Below, piece by piece: positions 41,487-49,059 of a stretch of DNA of 64,000 nt. The DNA is from an uncultured Caryophanales bacterium (GTDB lineage: Bacteria; Bacillota_I; Bacilli_A; RFN20; CAG-449), in assembly GCA_945873815.1 (NCBI GenBank), contig CAMCEE010000002.1:39781-103780 (forward strand), written 5' to 3'. The position numbers and the translations under genes were made by a program. The notes under the pieces were generated by a model that worked only from the letters and a program-made list of their open reading frames with translations, did not search any database and was not told the origin of the DNA. Every line of letters begins with the position of its first letter. Within the stretch, counting starts at the first letter, position 1.

Positions 41487-41946
41487 TATGATTAAGTTGA
41501 TTGTAATGGATGTTGATGGTACATTGACAGATGGAAAGATTTATTTGAGTAATAATGGAGATGAATATAAAGCTTTTAATGTCAAAGATGGATATGCAAT
41601 AAAAAAAGTAAGAGAATCAGGGATAATAACTTGTATTCTAACAGGAAGAAAATCTAATTGCGTTTCTTTTCGAGGAAAAGAACTTAATGTGGATTATGTA
41701 ATACAAGGAAGCAGTGATAAGGTTTTTAGTTTAAATGCACTTATTGATTCGTTAAATATTTCATATGATGAAGTATTATATATTGGTGATGATATGAATG
41801 ATTTTGATTGTATGAGAAAATGCTCTTACAAGGCTTGTCCTAATGATGCATCTATAGAGATAAAGAAGATTTCAAATTACGTTTCTTCAAAGAACGGAGG
41901 AGAAGGAGCTGTAAGAGATATCATCGAGCATTTTACGCTTATATAA
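41479..41946 (+). CDS. KdsC-like HAD phosphatase
   Basis: 155 residues of the HAD subclass III (C0) family: LIVMDVDGTLTDGKIYLSNNGDEYKAFNVKDGYAIK (motif I and the KdsC-typical N-V-K-D-G-x-A-I), ILTGRKS (motif II), and YIGDDMNDFDCMRKC with CPNDAS (motif IV). KdsC removes phosphate from Kdo-8-phosphate and the homologous domain in NeuA acts on nonulosonate 9-phosphates. No chaperone or membrane segment. Last gene of the cassette, overlapping the aldolase gene; its product would supply unphosphorylated keto acid to the CMP-sugar synthetase. Confidence 0.88.
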   Translation: MNNMIKLIVMDVDGTLTDGKIYLSNNGDEYKAFNVKDGYAIKKVRESGIITCILTGRKSNCVSFRGKELNVDYVIQGSSDKVFSLNALIDSLNISYDEVLYIGDDMNDFDCMRKCSYKACPNDASIEIKKISNYVSSKNGGEGAVRDIIEHFTLI

Positions 41947-41964
41947 TATTGAATACGAAAAAAT

Positions 41965-41996
41965 CTACTAATCAAATATAAATAGAAGATTAGTAG
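41965..41996 (-). terminator. Terminator of the ispD-like gene
   Basis: CTACTAATC / GATTAGTAG; on the minus strand the hairpin is followed by ATTTTTTCG. The plus-strand tail is poor. Confidence 0.7.
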
Positions 41997-42024
41997 TCAA
42001 TCAATATATCTTTATATATTTTAC

Positions 42025-42711
42025 TTATTTAGAGGAATCAAGTATATTTTTTAATAACAATATATCGTTATCTGTTGTGATTTTAAAATTATTCTTGTCT
42101 CCATCTACAATACTTACACTAATACCATTTTTTAAAACCATTTGTACATCATCGGTAACTGATTCATCTAGATTTTTCTCATATGCATCTAGAATGATTT
42201 TAAAAGTGAATGTTTGAGGGGTTTGACTTGCTTTTAACTTGCTTCTTTCAAGGGGGGCATCCACTTTACAACCATCTGAAATAAATATTGTATCATTTAC
42301 AGATACTGCAGTAACTACACTACCAGTCTTCATACATTCAGATATATTATCATCTATTATTTTTTGACTTACTAAAGGCCTTGCAGAGTCGTGAATTAAA
42401 ACAATATCGTCTTCACTAATCTTTTTTTCTTTTAGATAAGAAAGAGCGTTATTGACTGAATTCTGACGTGAAGAACCACTAGATACAATATTATCTAATT
42501 TTGTAATTCCATACTTTGAACAATATGATTTTATTGTTTCGTGATATTGGTCTTTTGCAACAACAATGATTCTATCAATTTGACTATTTTTTTGAAAAGT
42601 CTCGATTGAATACATAATCATTGGTTTATCATTGATTTTGATGTATTGCTTTGGAATATTACTATTCATTCTAGAACTAATTCCTCCAGCAAGAATAATT
42701 GCAAAGTTCAT
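42025..42711 (-). CDS. ispD: 2-C-methyl-D-erythritol 4-phosphate cytidylyltransferase (IspD) or TarI-like enzyme
   Basis: 228 residues from ATG 42711, which has GGAAGAGGG upstream; the ORF-track start adds 17 codons. Family motifs: AIILAGGISSRMNSNIPKQY (CTP loop), IVLIHDSARPLVS, TVSVNDTI-like segment, and KASQTPQTFTFKIILDAY, with C-terminal TDDVQMVLKNG. The enzyme transfers CMP to methylerythritol phosphate in isoprenoid synthesis, or to ribitol phosphate if it is TarI; the two are hard to tell apart by sequence. No TarJ reductase gene is adjacent, which leans towards IspD. It has its own terminator and is separated from birA by another. Confidence 0.8.
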   Translation of the reverse strand: MNFAIILAGGISSRMNSNIPKQYIKINDKPMIMYSIETFQKNSQIDRIIVVAKDQYHETIKSYCSKYGITKLDNIVSSGSSRQNSVNNALSYLKEKKISEDDIVLIHDSARPLVSQKIIDDNISECMKTGSVVTAVSVNDTIFISDGCKVDAPLERSKLKASQTPQTFTFKIILDAYEKNLDESVTDDVQMVLKNGISVSIVDGDKNNFKITTDNDILLLKNILDSSK

Positions 42712-42828
42712 TATTTTACCCTCTTCCTTCATATTATAAAATAGGATATCGATAATTGACAATATATGAAAGTATTTTACCTATTTGAAGTTATTAACAT
42801 TAATTATTTTAGAAAGAATCCAAAAGAA

Positions 42829-42850
42829 AAGCCTATTAAATCATAGGCTT
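42829..42850 (-). terminator. Terminator of the oad-birA operon
   Basis: AAGCCTA / TAGGCTT with an eight-base loop, then TTTTCTTTTGG on the minus strand, seven bases after the birA stop. Confidence 0.75.
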
Positions 42851-42857
42851 AACAATT

Positions 42858-43571
42858 TTATTTATCTTTATGAAACGATAATTCACCAGTTGATAGGGCG
42901 TAATCTTTTTTTCCTATAGAAACAACAATTCGATTATCATTTAAGATATCTTTAACTATAACTGTTTGCATCTTGTTATTAATATTAGCTTCAACTTTTT
43001 TATTGAGCAAATAGTTATTATTTCTAAAGGTTTTTAAATAGATTTTATTTCCTTTTATATTCTCATTAATCAAATAATCAAAATTGAGTAAAAAATCATT
43101 TAGAATTAAATCTTTATTTATTGAATGACCTAATTCAATATATAAGGATGTAGCATCTAATCCTTCAGGAAAAAAATCGTTATTTACATTGATTCCAATT
43201 CCAAGAATTAGGGAAGATAATTCGTTAAAAGATACTGCTTCCATTAGAATTCCCGAAATCTTTTTATTATTAACAATTACATCATTTGGCCACTTTAATG
43301 AAACGTTTGGCACGTATTTAATTAATGTATTATATATTGCAACTGCGGATAATAATGATAAGCTAGCAAAATCATTTATTATTCTTGTATCTTTAATCAC
43401 AATGGAGAATGTTAGACTTTTATTATCTGCATGCCATTTTCTAGATAATCTACCTCGTCCCGAAGTTTGATTATTTGCAATTATTACATCGTAATTGTTT
43501 AGAGAATCGATATTCCTTTTTGCATAAGAATTCGTGGAATCTAATTCTTCAAAATAAATGCAATTAAACAT
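42858..43571 (-). CDS. birA: Biotin-[protein] ligase BirA, catalytic form without HTH
   Basis: 237 residues. FEELDSTNSYAKRN and NQTSGRGRLSRKWHADNKSLTFSIV are the ATP/biotin-binding core, followed by LKWPNDVIVNNKKISGILMEA and ILGIGINVNND; a small C-terminal SH3-like domain ends with LSTGELSFH. The N-terminal DNA-binding domain of bifunctional BirA is absent, so it should not repress biotin genes. It attaches biotin to the carrier protein encoded two genes upstream in the same operon, an arrangement that pairs the enzyme with its substrate. It begins three bases after the oadB stop. Confidence 0.93.
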   Translation of the reverse strand: MFNCIYFEELDSTNSYAKRNIDSLNNYDVIIANNQTSGRGRLSRKWHADNKSLTFSIVIKDTRIINDFASLSLLSAVAIYNTLIKYVPNVSLKWPNDVIVNNKKISGILMEAVSFNELSSLILGIGINVNNDFFPEGLDATSLYIELGHSINKDLILNDFLLNFDYLINENIKGNKIYLKTFRNNNYLLNKKVEANINNKMQTVIVKDILNDNRIVVSIGKKDYALSTGELSFHKDK

Positions 43572-43574
43572 CTA

Positions 43575-44795
43575 TTATCCAATCATTGAAAGGAGAATAC
43601 CAGCTGCGACTGCAGAACCGATTACTCCGGCAACATTTGGTCCCATCGCATGCATCAATAAGAAGTTTTCAGGGTCTTCTTTTTGACCAATTTTATGAAC
43701 GACACGAGCTGCCATAGGAACAGCGGAAACTCCAGCTGCACCAATCATTGGGTTGACCTTTCCTTTGGTGAGTTTGCACATCAGCTTTCCACCTAGTAAA
43801 CCACACGCTGCAGCGATGATAAATGCAGTAATACCTAAAACGAAAATCATAAGTGTTTTTGGTTGTAAGAATGTAGTTCCAATTGATGTTGCACCAACTG
43901 ATAAACCAAGTAAGATTGTGCAAATGTATAATAATGCGTTTGAAGCTGTATTAACAAGATTTGGAACAACTCCAGATTCTTTTATTAAGTTTCCAAACAT
44001 TAAGCATCCGATTAATGGAGTACATGAAGGAACAAGAATACAACAAATCAATGTAACAATAATTGGGAAGAAAATCTTTTGCTTTTTAGAAACTTCTTGT
44101 AATGTTTCCATTTTGATTTGTCTTTCTTTTTTTGTTGTAAGTAGTTTGATTATTGGTGGGAAAATAACTGGAACTAAAGCCATATATGAATAAGCGGCTA
44201 AAGCGATTCCTGCAGTTAATTCTGGACTTGCTAATTTATTTGAAACAAGGATGGCAGTAGGACCATCAGCCCCTCCGATAATTCCAATACCTGCAGCATC
44301 ACCGACTGTGAAATTTAGAGCAGGAATACCAGTTTGAGCAAGTGCTAAAGCACCTAAGAATGCTGCGAAAATACCAATTTGAGCTGCAGCACCAAGTAGC
44401 ATTGTCTTTTTATTTGCAATTAATGGACCAAAATCAGTAGTTGCGCCGATACCGATAAAGATCAAACAAGGGTATAATTCATATTCTACACCTAAGTGAA
44501 GTACGCCGAGTAATCCACGTTGATGTGAAGGAATCTCAGCTAAATCTGTATATGTTCCAATGATTTGTCCTGTCTTATCATACATATTGTAATCAATATA
44601 TACGTTAGGGAAGATGTTAACAAGAATCATACCGATAGCAATAGGTATTAATAAGTATGGTTCAAACCCTTTTTTGATTGCCAAATAGAGGAATACAATC
44701 CCGATAAAAATCATTATGAGATTCATCCACCCATCGCCTGTAAAGAAGTTTACTATACCTGTGCTATTTAAAAAATTTTCAATGAGTTCTAACAT
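43575..44795 (-). CDS. oadB: Sodium-pumping decarboxylase beta subunit (OadB)
   Basis: 406 residues with about nine to eleven hydrophobic segments. Typical OadB/MmdB/GcdB segments include LIFIGIGATTDFGPLIANKKTMLLGAAAQIGIF, VGDAAGIGIIGGADGPTAILVSNKLA and MIGAAGVSAVPMAARVVHKIGQKEDPENFLLMHAMGPNVAGVIGSAVAAG, which carry the aspartates and the sodium path. The subunit decarboxylates the carboxybiotin formed by the alpha subunit and exports two sodium ions. One base separates its start from the carrier gene stop. A member of the oad operon. Confidence 0.95.
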   Translation of the reverse strand: MLELIENFLNSTGIVNFFTGDGWMNLIMIFIGIVFLYLAIKKGFEPYLLIPIAIGMILVNIFPNVYIDYNMYDKTGQIIGTYTDLAEIPSHQRGLLGVLHLGVEYELYPCLIFIGIGATTDFGPLIANKKTMLLGAAAQIGIFAAFLGALALAQTGIPALNFTVGDAAGIGIIGGADGPTAILVSNKLASPELTAGIALAAYSYMALVPVIFPPIIKLLTTKKERQIKMETLQEVSKKQKIFFPIIVTLICCILVPSCTPLIGCLMFGNLIKESGVVPNLVNTASNALLYICTILLGLSVGATSIGTTFLQPKTLMIFVLGITAFIIAAACGLLGGKLMCKLTKGKVNPMIGAAGVSAVPMAARVVHKIGQKEDPENFLLMHAMGPNVAGVIGSAVAAGILLSMIG

Positions 44796-44796
44796 A

Positions 44797-45141
44797 TTAA
44801 CCTAAAATGATTAATTCATCTTTGTTAGCAACTGTTGCGCCTTTAGTTGCTTTAATTGCAGTGACAACTCCATCAGCATTTGATACTACTTCATTTTCAA
44901 GTTTCATAGCTTCGATAATGCATACTACTTGACCTTTTTTGACAGAATCACCAACATTTACTTTAATATCAAGAACCTTACCACCGATTGGTGCAACGAT
45001 TGTTGCTTTTCCGCCACTTACTGGTGCACTTGCTACAGGTGCACTAGCTTTTGGAGCTTCGATTGTTCCTGAAACTTCTTCAACTGCTTCTAATTCAACT
45101 TCGTAAACTTTTCCATTTACTTTAACTCTATATTTTTTCAT
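44797..45141 (-). CDS. Free-standing biotin carboxyl carrier protein of the decarboxylase
   Basis: 114 residues: a short N-terminal region (YRVKVNGKVYEVELE), an Ala/Pro-rich linker (about 30-48), and a biotinyl domain with the biotinylation site in IIEAMKLEN (Lys about residue 81; EAMK then Leu rather than Met). It swings carboxybiotin from the alpha subunit to the membrane beta subunit. In many organisms this domain is fused to the alpha subunit; here it is separate. AAGGAG precedes the ATG. Confidence 0.93.
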   Translation of the reverse strand: MKKYRVKVNGKVYEVELEAVEEVSGTIEAPKASAPVASAPVSGGKATIVAPIGGKVLDIKVNVGDSVKKGQVVCIIEAMKLENEVVSNADGVVTAIKATKGATVANKDELIILG

Positions 45142-45155
45142 GTTTTTTAATCTCC

Positions 45156-45488
45156 TTATTTGACTTCTTTAACATTGACGACTCTAACGTCTTTATTGAT
45201 TTCTTTTCGATAATCGATAGTTGCAACTAGAACCGCAGCCATCATATCATCATCTTTGATTGAGACTTCATTATTCGTACTAGATACTTGAGGAACATTA
45301 TTATTTTGCTTCTTACTTGCATCAAGTTCTTTCTTTAATTCGAAGAGACCTGTAAGTTTGAAAACTAATGTTGTGATACCAATAATGATTAATAAGATTA
45401 GGAATACCATTAATATTGCAACGATGGAGTATATAGCTCCTGTTCCAACATCCATGTGCTCAGTTTTATCGACTAAAAAGTTTATCAT
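45156..45488 (-). CDS. oadG: Oxaloacetate decarboxylase gamma-chain-like subunit (OadG)
   Basis: 110 residues with one membrane segment (about 18-45, IYSIVAILMVFLILLIIIGITTLVFKLTGL), a polar linker, and a C-terminal SIKDDDMMAAVLVATIDYRKEINKDVRVVNVKEV, as in OadG/MmdE subunits that tie the soluble carboxyltransferase to the membrane pump. The usual C-terminal histidine-rich zinc site is not evident. AGGAGG lies before the ATG within the end of the alpha gene. Confidence 0.85.
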   Translation of the reverse strand: MINFLVDKTEHMDVGTGAIYSIVAILMVFLILLIIIGITTLVFKLTGLFELKKELDASKKQNNNVPQVSSTNNEVSIKDDDMMAAVLVATIDYRKEINKDVRVVNVKEVK

Positions 45489-45490
45489 AA

Positions 45491-46900
45491 TTAGTTACCT
45501 CCTAGAATGACGTTGAATTCTTCTACTTCATCACATTCTTCTTCTGAAACTTCTGCTTTTGAATATTTCTTTTCTAAATATTCAGCGGCAACTTTTTCAA
45601 ATAGTGCTAGAGATAAGACATCTTCGTCGGATTTTGCTAGGCCTTTATATTTTTCTTTTAATGACTCAAATTCAGGTTCTAATAAATCAGCTGGACGGCA
45701 TGTGATTACTTCATCATCTCCAACAATCTTTTTAACTATCGCTGGATCTAAAGTGATTTCTGCAGGAGCTTTACCATATTTACCATGGAGATAGTCGTTG
45801 ATTTCCTTAGGAACCATTTTATATCTTTCACCGGTAAGAACATTTAATACTGCTTGAGTTCCAACCATTTGGGATAAAGGAGTAACAAGTGGAGGATAAC
45901 CTAAATCTTTTCTGACATTAGGAATCTCTTTGCATACTTCATCAAGTTTATCAATTTGACCTTGATCTTGTAATTGTTTCATTAAGTTTGAAAGCATACC
46001 TCCTGGAACTTGATAAGTTAAGATGTTTGGATTAATGCATAATGATTTAGGATTAAGTAGCCCATTTGCTAAGTATTTATCTCTAATCTTTCCTAATTTA
46101 TCAGATGCAGCATTTAAAGCTACTGGATTGAGTTTAGGATCATATTTTGTTCCTTTGTAGCAAGTGTTAAATGCTTGAGTAGAAGGTTGAGCAGTACCAT
46201 TTGATAATGGTGATAAGCAACAGTCGATGATATCGACGCCTGCTCTAATTGCTTCAGCGTATGTTAATTCACAAATGCCACCAGTGCAGTGTGAATGTAA
46301 TTCGATTGGTAAATTAGTGTTTTTCTTTAATGCGCTAACGAGTTTGTAAGCATCAGTTGGTAATAAAACACCAGCCATATCTTTAATACATAATGAATCA
46401 GCACCTAATTTTTCTATTTCTTGAGCTAGATTAACGTAATAATCAATTGTGTGAATAGGCGAAGTAGTATAAGATAAAGCAATTTGACAAGATCCACCAT
46501 ATTTCTTTGTTGAAATAACTGCTTGCTTTAGATTTCTAATATCGTTTAATGCATCGAATACTCTAATGATATCGATTCCATTTTCAATTGATTTTTTAAC
46601 GAACATATCTACTACATCATCGGAATAATGACGATAACCTAGTATATTTTGTCCTCTAAATAGCATTTGTAATTTTGTCTTTTTACATACTTTCTTAATC
46701 GCTCTTAATCTTTCCCATGGATCTTCATTGAGAAATCTTAGACAAGCATCGAAAGTAGCTCCACCCCATACTTCTAGCGCGTGATATCCAGCGTCATCGA
46801 TCTCTTTAGCGACAGAGACGACTTCTTCAGTTGTCATACGCGTTGCAAATAAGGATTGGTGCCCATCACGAAGACTAGTTTCTACGATTTTAACACCCAT
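45491..46900 (-). CDS. oadA: Oxaloacetate decarboxylase alpha subunit (carboxyltransferase), no biotin domain
   Basis: 469 residues of the HMGL-like carboxyltransferase family. IVETSLRDGHQSLFATRM (metal and substrate site), EVWGGATFDACLRFL, MLFRGQNILGYRHY, FDALNDIRNL, CIKDMAG (the carbamylated/metal-bridging Lys region), ELHSHCTGG (metal histidines) and LSNLMKQL are all present. It transfers the carboxyl group of oxaloacetate to biotin. The C-terminal biotin carrier domain is missing and encoded separately downstream. First gene of the oad operon; AAAGGAG precedes the ATG. Pyruvate carboxylase subunit B is the alternative reading but the OadB/OadG neighbours argue against it. Confidence 0.93.
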   Translation of the reverse strand: MGVKIVETSLRDGHQSLFATRMTTEEVVSVAKEIDDAGYHALEVWGGATFDACLRFLNEDPWERLRAIKKVCKKTKLQMLFRGQNILGYRHYSDDVVDMFVKKSIENGIDIIRVFDALNDIRNLKQAVISTKKYGGSCQIALSYTTSPIHTIDYYVNLAQEIEKLGADSLCIKDMAGVLLPTDAYKLVSALKKNTNLPIELHSHCTGGICELTYAEAIRAGVDIIDCCLSPLSNGTAQPSTQAFNTCYKGTKYDPKLNPVALNAASDKLGKIRDKYLANGLLNPKSLCINPNILTYQVPGGMLSNLMKQLQDQGQIDKLDEVCKEIPNVRKDLGYPPLVTPLSQMVGTQAVLNVLTGERYKMVPKEINDYLHGKYGKAPAEITLDPAIVKKIVGDDEVITCRPADLLEPEFESLKEKYKGLAKSDEDVLSLALFEKVAAEYLEKKYSKAEVSEEECDEVEEFNVILGGN

Positions 46901-46928
46901 TTTATTAATCTCCTTTTCTTTAATTTTC

Positions 46929-46984
46929 TTGGTATTTTGACCAAATTTATTTAGTTTTTGGGTAATATAGATTTAAACCCAAAA
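46929..46984. repeat. Two inverted repeats in the oad leader
   Basis: TTGGT-N6-ACCAA at 46929-46944 and TTTTGGGT-N13-ACCCAAAA at 46956-46984, both within the predicted 5' leader of oadA. They could be operator half-sites or RNA hairpins. Confidence 0.5.
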
Positions 46985-47028
46985 TCAATTTTATGTTATC
47001 ACACCAAAGAGTTTGTATTCAATAATTC

Positions 47029-47034
47029 ATAATA
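47029..47034 (-). promoter_or_regulatory. Candidate -10 element of the oad operon
   Basis: Minus-strand TATTAT, 32 bases from the centre of the 15-bp palindrome at 47059-47073; no clear -35. Confidence 0.4.
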
Positions 47035-47058
47035 AACCTGTTTATTAACACTTCAAAA

Positions 47059-47073
47059 TGTGTTCAAAGCACA
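47059..47073. promoter_or_regulatory. TGTG-N7-CACA near-palindrome upstream of oadA
   Basis: TGTGTTCAAAGCACA, almost identical to the site at 61308 (TGTGTTTAAAGCACA) and with the arms of the one at 13953. Confidence 0.5.
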
Positions 47074-47175
47074 ATGAAAATTCTTAGAACAGTTAATACT
47101 TTCCAAAAACAAAAATATTAGTGATATAATTAATATATTCATATAAAATAAAATTAATCTTATGGAGAACAATAT

Positions 47176-47778
47176 ATGGACAAAAAAGAACAAAATGAAT
47201 TAGAACCTGAAGGAATTGATGAAATCCTTATGATGGATGGGGTTACTCCTACAAAAAATATTTGCATAAAAAATCACTCTGTTTTTACAAAAGAGGGGTA
47301 TATTAGAATGAATAAGGTGAACGCGCAATCATCATTATTAATGGTTGCTACTGCTTGGGTTGGATTAATAGTGATTAATGTTATATTATATCTTCAAAAA
47401 TCATGGACTTTTGCAATCATTACTTCAGTTCTTGTTGTAGCGTATCCATTTATCTTGAAACTATTATCGACTAGACAAATCAATCGCACATTTAAGATGT
47501 ATGAAGGGACTATGGGGAATGCTTCATACGATTACGAATTTAAAGATGGGCAAATCGATTTTACATTTAAATCGAAAACACAAACTTCTCCAGGAAGCAT
47601 AAAATATAGTTCCATATATCATGTAATATGTGATGATGATTACGTTTTTGTATTTATATCTTCCAATCAAATTTATATCATTGAGAAAAAAGGGTTTGAG
47701 GAAGGAGAGATGGAGAAAGCTATCGATTTATTGAAATCGAAAGGAATCAAGGTAAAAGATAAAAGTAAAAAGAAATAA
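47176..47778 (+). CDS. YcxB-like membrane protein
   Basis: 200 residues: a soluble N-terminus, two membrane segments (about 56-95, LLMVATAWVGLIVINVILYL and FAIITSVLVVAYPFILKLL), then a C-terminal domain (YEFKDGQIDFTFKSKTQTSPGSIKYSSIYHVICDDDYVFVFISSNQIYIIEKKGF) that matches the YcxB-like pattern of I-x-W/Y-x-x-I followed by a strand and a late KK/KxGF. The function of this family is unknown. GGAG lies before the ATG. The next membrane protein gene begins 57 bases after its stop. Confidence 0.7.
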   Translation: MDKKEQNELEPEGIDEILMMDGVTPTKNICIKNHSVFTKEGYIRMNKVNAQSSLLMVATAWVGLIVINVILYLQKSWTFAIITSVLVVAYPFILKLLSTRQINRTFKMYEGTMGNASYDYEFKDGQIDFTFKSKTQTSPGSIKYSSIYHVICDDDYVFVFISSNQIYIIEKKGFEEGEMEKAIDLLKSKGIKVKDKSKKK

Positions 47779-47835
47779 CAAAAAATTAAAAGCAGTAAAA
47801 TAAGCAGTTGTATTTTTATAAGAAAGAGGAAACTG

Positions 47836-48969
47836 ATGAAAAAATACATGAAGATTATATGTGCATTATGGTTTACTGCATTAACATTATTTGCATTGAT
47901 TGAATTATATAGAATAAATGATATAGATAACGCTTTATTCTCAATTATCTTATTACTTAATAAGTTTTTAGACATTATTGTATTGAAAGAAAAAAATTAT
48001 ATTCTTTTTGTCTTATTCTATTTTTTGATTTTTTTAAGTATTATTTGTAGCATCCTATCATATAGAAATAAAAAGAATAATTATTATTTAGTACTTTTGT
48101 ATTTCATTTTTTGCTTGTACATCACTTCATTCTATAGGGGGAACATCATAACTCCACCACCACTTATTAAAAAAGAACTATTACAATCTATTTCAGCGTA
48201 TTTTTACATTCTAAGTTTTGCATTTTACATAAATTATTTTGGTATGATAAATTTCTCTTTTATTAAGGATATTTTTTTAAAAAAAGACATTTTTAACGAT
48301 AAAACAAATATAGATAATGAAAGTGTTGAAAAAGTTGATTGTAAAGTAGATAATATAGATACGAAAGAAAAAAGAGCCGAAACATTAAGGGGAATTGAAC
48401 TTTCAACATTATTTCTTACCCCAAGAAATGATGAAAGAATGTCGTACTTATCATTGGCAAAAGAGGATGTAGATATGGGAAACGGTGAACCAAATATTAA
48501 ACCAGTATTCATTATTGGTCCAGATGGAGAAAAGATTTATCCAGGAAGAACTTTTTTAGATCGCATTATTGCTGCAGATCAAGACTTAGTCCAACAATAT
48601 TCAGATTTAAAAAACTTATTTTTATCTTATAGAAAGGTACATACGAGAGTAAGTAAAACAAACGATGCTTTCCGTTTTGAAGGAAAACTAATTGGTAAGA
48701 TTATTGTCGCAGGAAAAGGATTAAAAGTATATTTAGCTTTAGACCCATTCTCCGTTGATTCTGCAATTTACCATCAAAGAGATGCTTCTGGAAAAAAGAA
48801 ATTCGTTGAGACACCATTAGTTGTAAAAGTAAAATCACCTTTATCGTTTAGAAAAGCGTCAAAATTAATTGCAATGGCTTGTGAAAATGTAACTGTTAAA
48901 AAGACAAGATATACTCCAAAAGATTGGACAAAAGTTGATACAGTTAATGACGAAGATAATAATGATTAA
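47836..48969 (+). CDS. Membrane protein with an uncharacterised C-terminal domain
   Basis: 377 residues. The first 155 residues hold about five hydrophobic segments; a charged linker follows; the C-terminal 140 residues contain RTFLDRIIAADQDLVQQYSDLKNLFLSYRKVHTRVSKTNDAFRFEGKLIGKIIVAGKGLKVYLALDP, then TPLVVKVKSPLSFRKASKLI. That last block is a recurrent domain in Firmicutes and Mollicutes proteins (F-x-x-x-L/I-I-x-A-D ... Y-x-x-L-K-N), for which I know no function. AAGAGG precedes the ATG. A strong terminator follows. Confidence 0.6.
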   Translation: MKKYMKIICALWFTALTLFALIELYRINDIDNALFSIILLLNKFLDIIVLKEKNYILFVLFYFLIFLSIICSILSYRNKKNNYYLVLLYFIFCLYITSFYRGNIITPPPLIKKELLQSISAYFYILSFAFYINYFGMINFSFIKDIFLKKDIFNDKTNIDNESVEKVDCKVDNIDTKEKRAETLRGIELSTLFLTPRNDERMSYLSLAKEDVDMGNGEPNIKPVFIIGPDGEKIYPGRTFLDRIIAADQDLVQQYSDLKNLFLSYRKVHTRVSKTNDAFRFEGKLIGKIIVAGKGLKVYLALDPFSVDSAIYHQRDASGKKKFVETPLVVKVKSPLSFRKASKLIAMACENVTVKKTRYTPKDWTKVDTVNDEDNND

Positions 48970-48976
48970 TTATAAT

Positions 48977-49000
48977 AGGCACTTCATAGTGCCTGTTTTT
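48977..49000 (+). terminator. Terminator after the membrane protein gene
   Basis: AGGCACT-TCAT-AGTGCCT followed by GTTTTTC. Confidence 0.88.
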
Positions 49001-49059
49001 CTTTTATTGTCAGCAAGAAAATTGTTGATTATAATTAAAATGAAAAGGAGAAGACAAAT

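Noticed and set aside
43753-44193. 146-residue plus-strand ORF opposite oadB.
   Set aside because: Antisense shadow of a highly conserved membrane protein gene; no ribosome site.
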